5,347 nucleotides of DNA from an uncultured Clostridia bacterium (GTDB lineage Bacteria; Bacillota_A; Clostridia; Christensenellales; UBA3700), in the NCBI GenBank assembly GCA_946545105.1, contig CAMNMY010000073.1:1-5347 (forward strand). Reading direction: 5' to 3'. The notes beneath the pieces are model-generated. The model was not told where the DNA came from. It saw only the letters and a program-made list of their open reading frames with translations, and made no database searches. Of this stretch, positions 5,241 to 5,347 are shown one piece after another. Both the position numbers and the translations under genes were made by a program. How positions within the stretch are numbered: the stretch's first letter is position 1; each line of letters starts with the position of its first letter.

Positions 5241-5347
5241 TTACTTGCTAGCTTTTGCGTAAGCTTCAAGAATTTCATCAGCCTTTCCAGCACAACCAAG
5301 AACGTCAACAAGTTTATGCTTAACAACTGCTCTGATGTTATCTCTAG
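5241..5347 (-). CDS. Probable class II fructose-bisphosphate aldolase, C-terminal end only
   Basis: Only the last 34 codons and a TAA (5243-5241) are in the window; the gene continues past the right edge. The visible end reads RDNIRAVVKHKLVDVLG, then CAGKADEILEAYAKASK. It resembles the C-terminal helix of class II aldolases, where R-x-A-I/V-x-x-V-V-x-x-K-[IM]-x-x-[FL]-G-S-x-G-[RK]-A is usual (B. subtilis FbaA ends similarly, in GSNGRA). Class II enzymes are zinc-dependent and cleave fructose 1,6-bisphosphate into dihydroxyacetone phosphate and glyceraldehyde 3-phosphate in glycolysis. No catalytic or metal-binding residues are in the window, so the call rests on the tail alone. Both arginines are AGA, and a strong terminator follows. 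Confidence 0.58.
   Translation of the reverse strand, partial: RDNIRAVVKHKLVDVLGCAGKADEILEAYAKASK

Overview
The window looks like chromosomal DNA of a low-GC Gram-positive-type bacterium (Bacillota or relatives), perhaps an uncultured gut lineage. The reasons are the very AT-rich coding sequence, near-exclusive AGA arginine codons in most genes, a BspA-type leucine-rich repeat protein, and a standalone ATPase of a kind I associate with gut Firmicutes. TGG encodes Trp and TGA appears only as a stop, so the standard bacterial code fits. The lineage is an inference.

Layout from left to right: (1) The 3' part of a BspA-like leucine-rich repeat protein gene (+ strand, start outside the window). 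(2) A FabG-like short-chain dehydrogenase/reductase (- strand), convergent with the LRR gene; the two coding regions overlap by 8 nt at their stop codons. (3) A 79-nt divergent intergenic region with back-to-back promoters. (4) A DEAD-box RNA helicase with a DbpA-type RNA-binding domain and a Lys-rich tail (+ strand). (5) A hairpin that can serve as a shared terminator. (6) An AAA/STAND-type ATPase with a C-terminal winged-helix-like region (- strand). (7) A 183-nt region with four direct copies of a ~19-nt repeat woven through the ATPase promoters and Shine-Dalgarno, plus a strong intrinsic terminator. (8) The last 34 codons of a probable class II fructose-bisphosphate aldolase gene (- strand).

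The genes do not form one pathway. The reductase, helicase and aldolase are housekeeping-type, and the LRR gene is probably a surface protein. The ATPase stands apart. It has a good Shine-Dalgarno where the reductase and helicase have almost no leader. It uses CGN arginine codons (2 of 10 AGA by hand count) where its neighbours use AGA (36 of 39), and it carries its own repeat array. The most interesting hypothesis is that it is an acquired unit that regulates itself through the repeats. A second unusual point is that the divergent reductase and helicase promoters place the start codon about where transcription should begin, predicting leaderless mRNAs.
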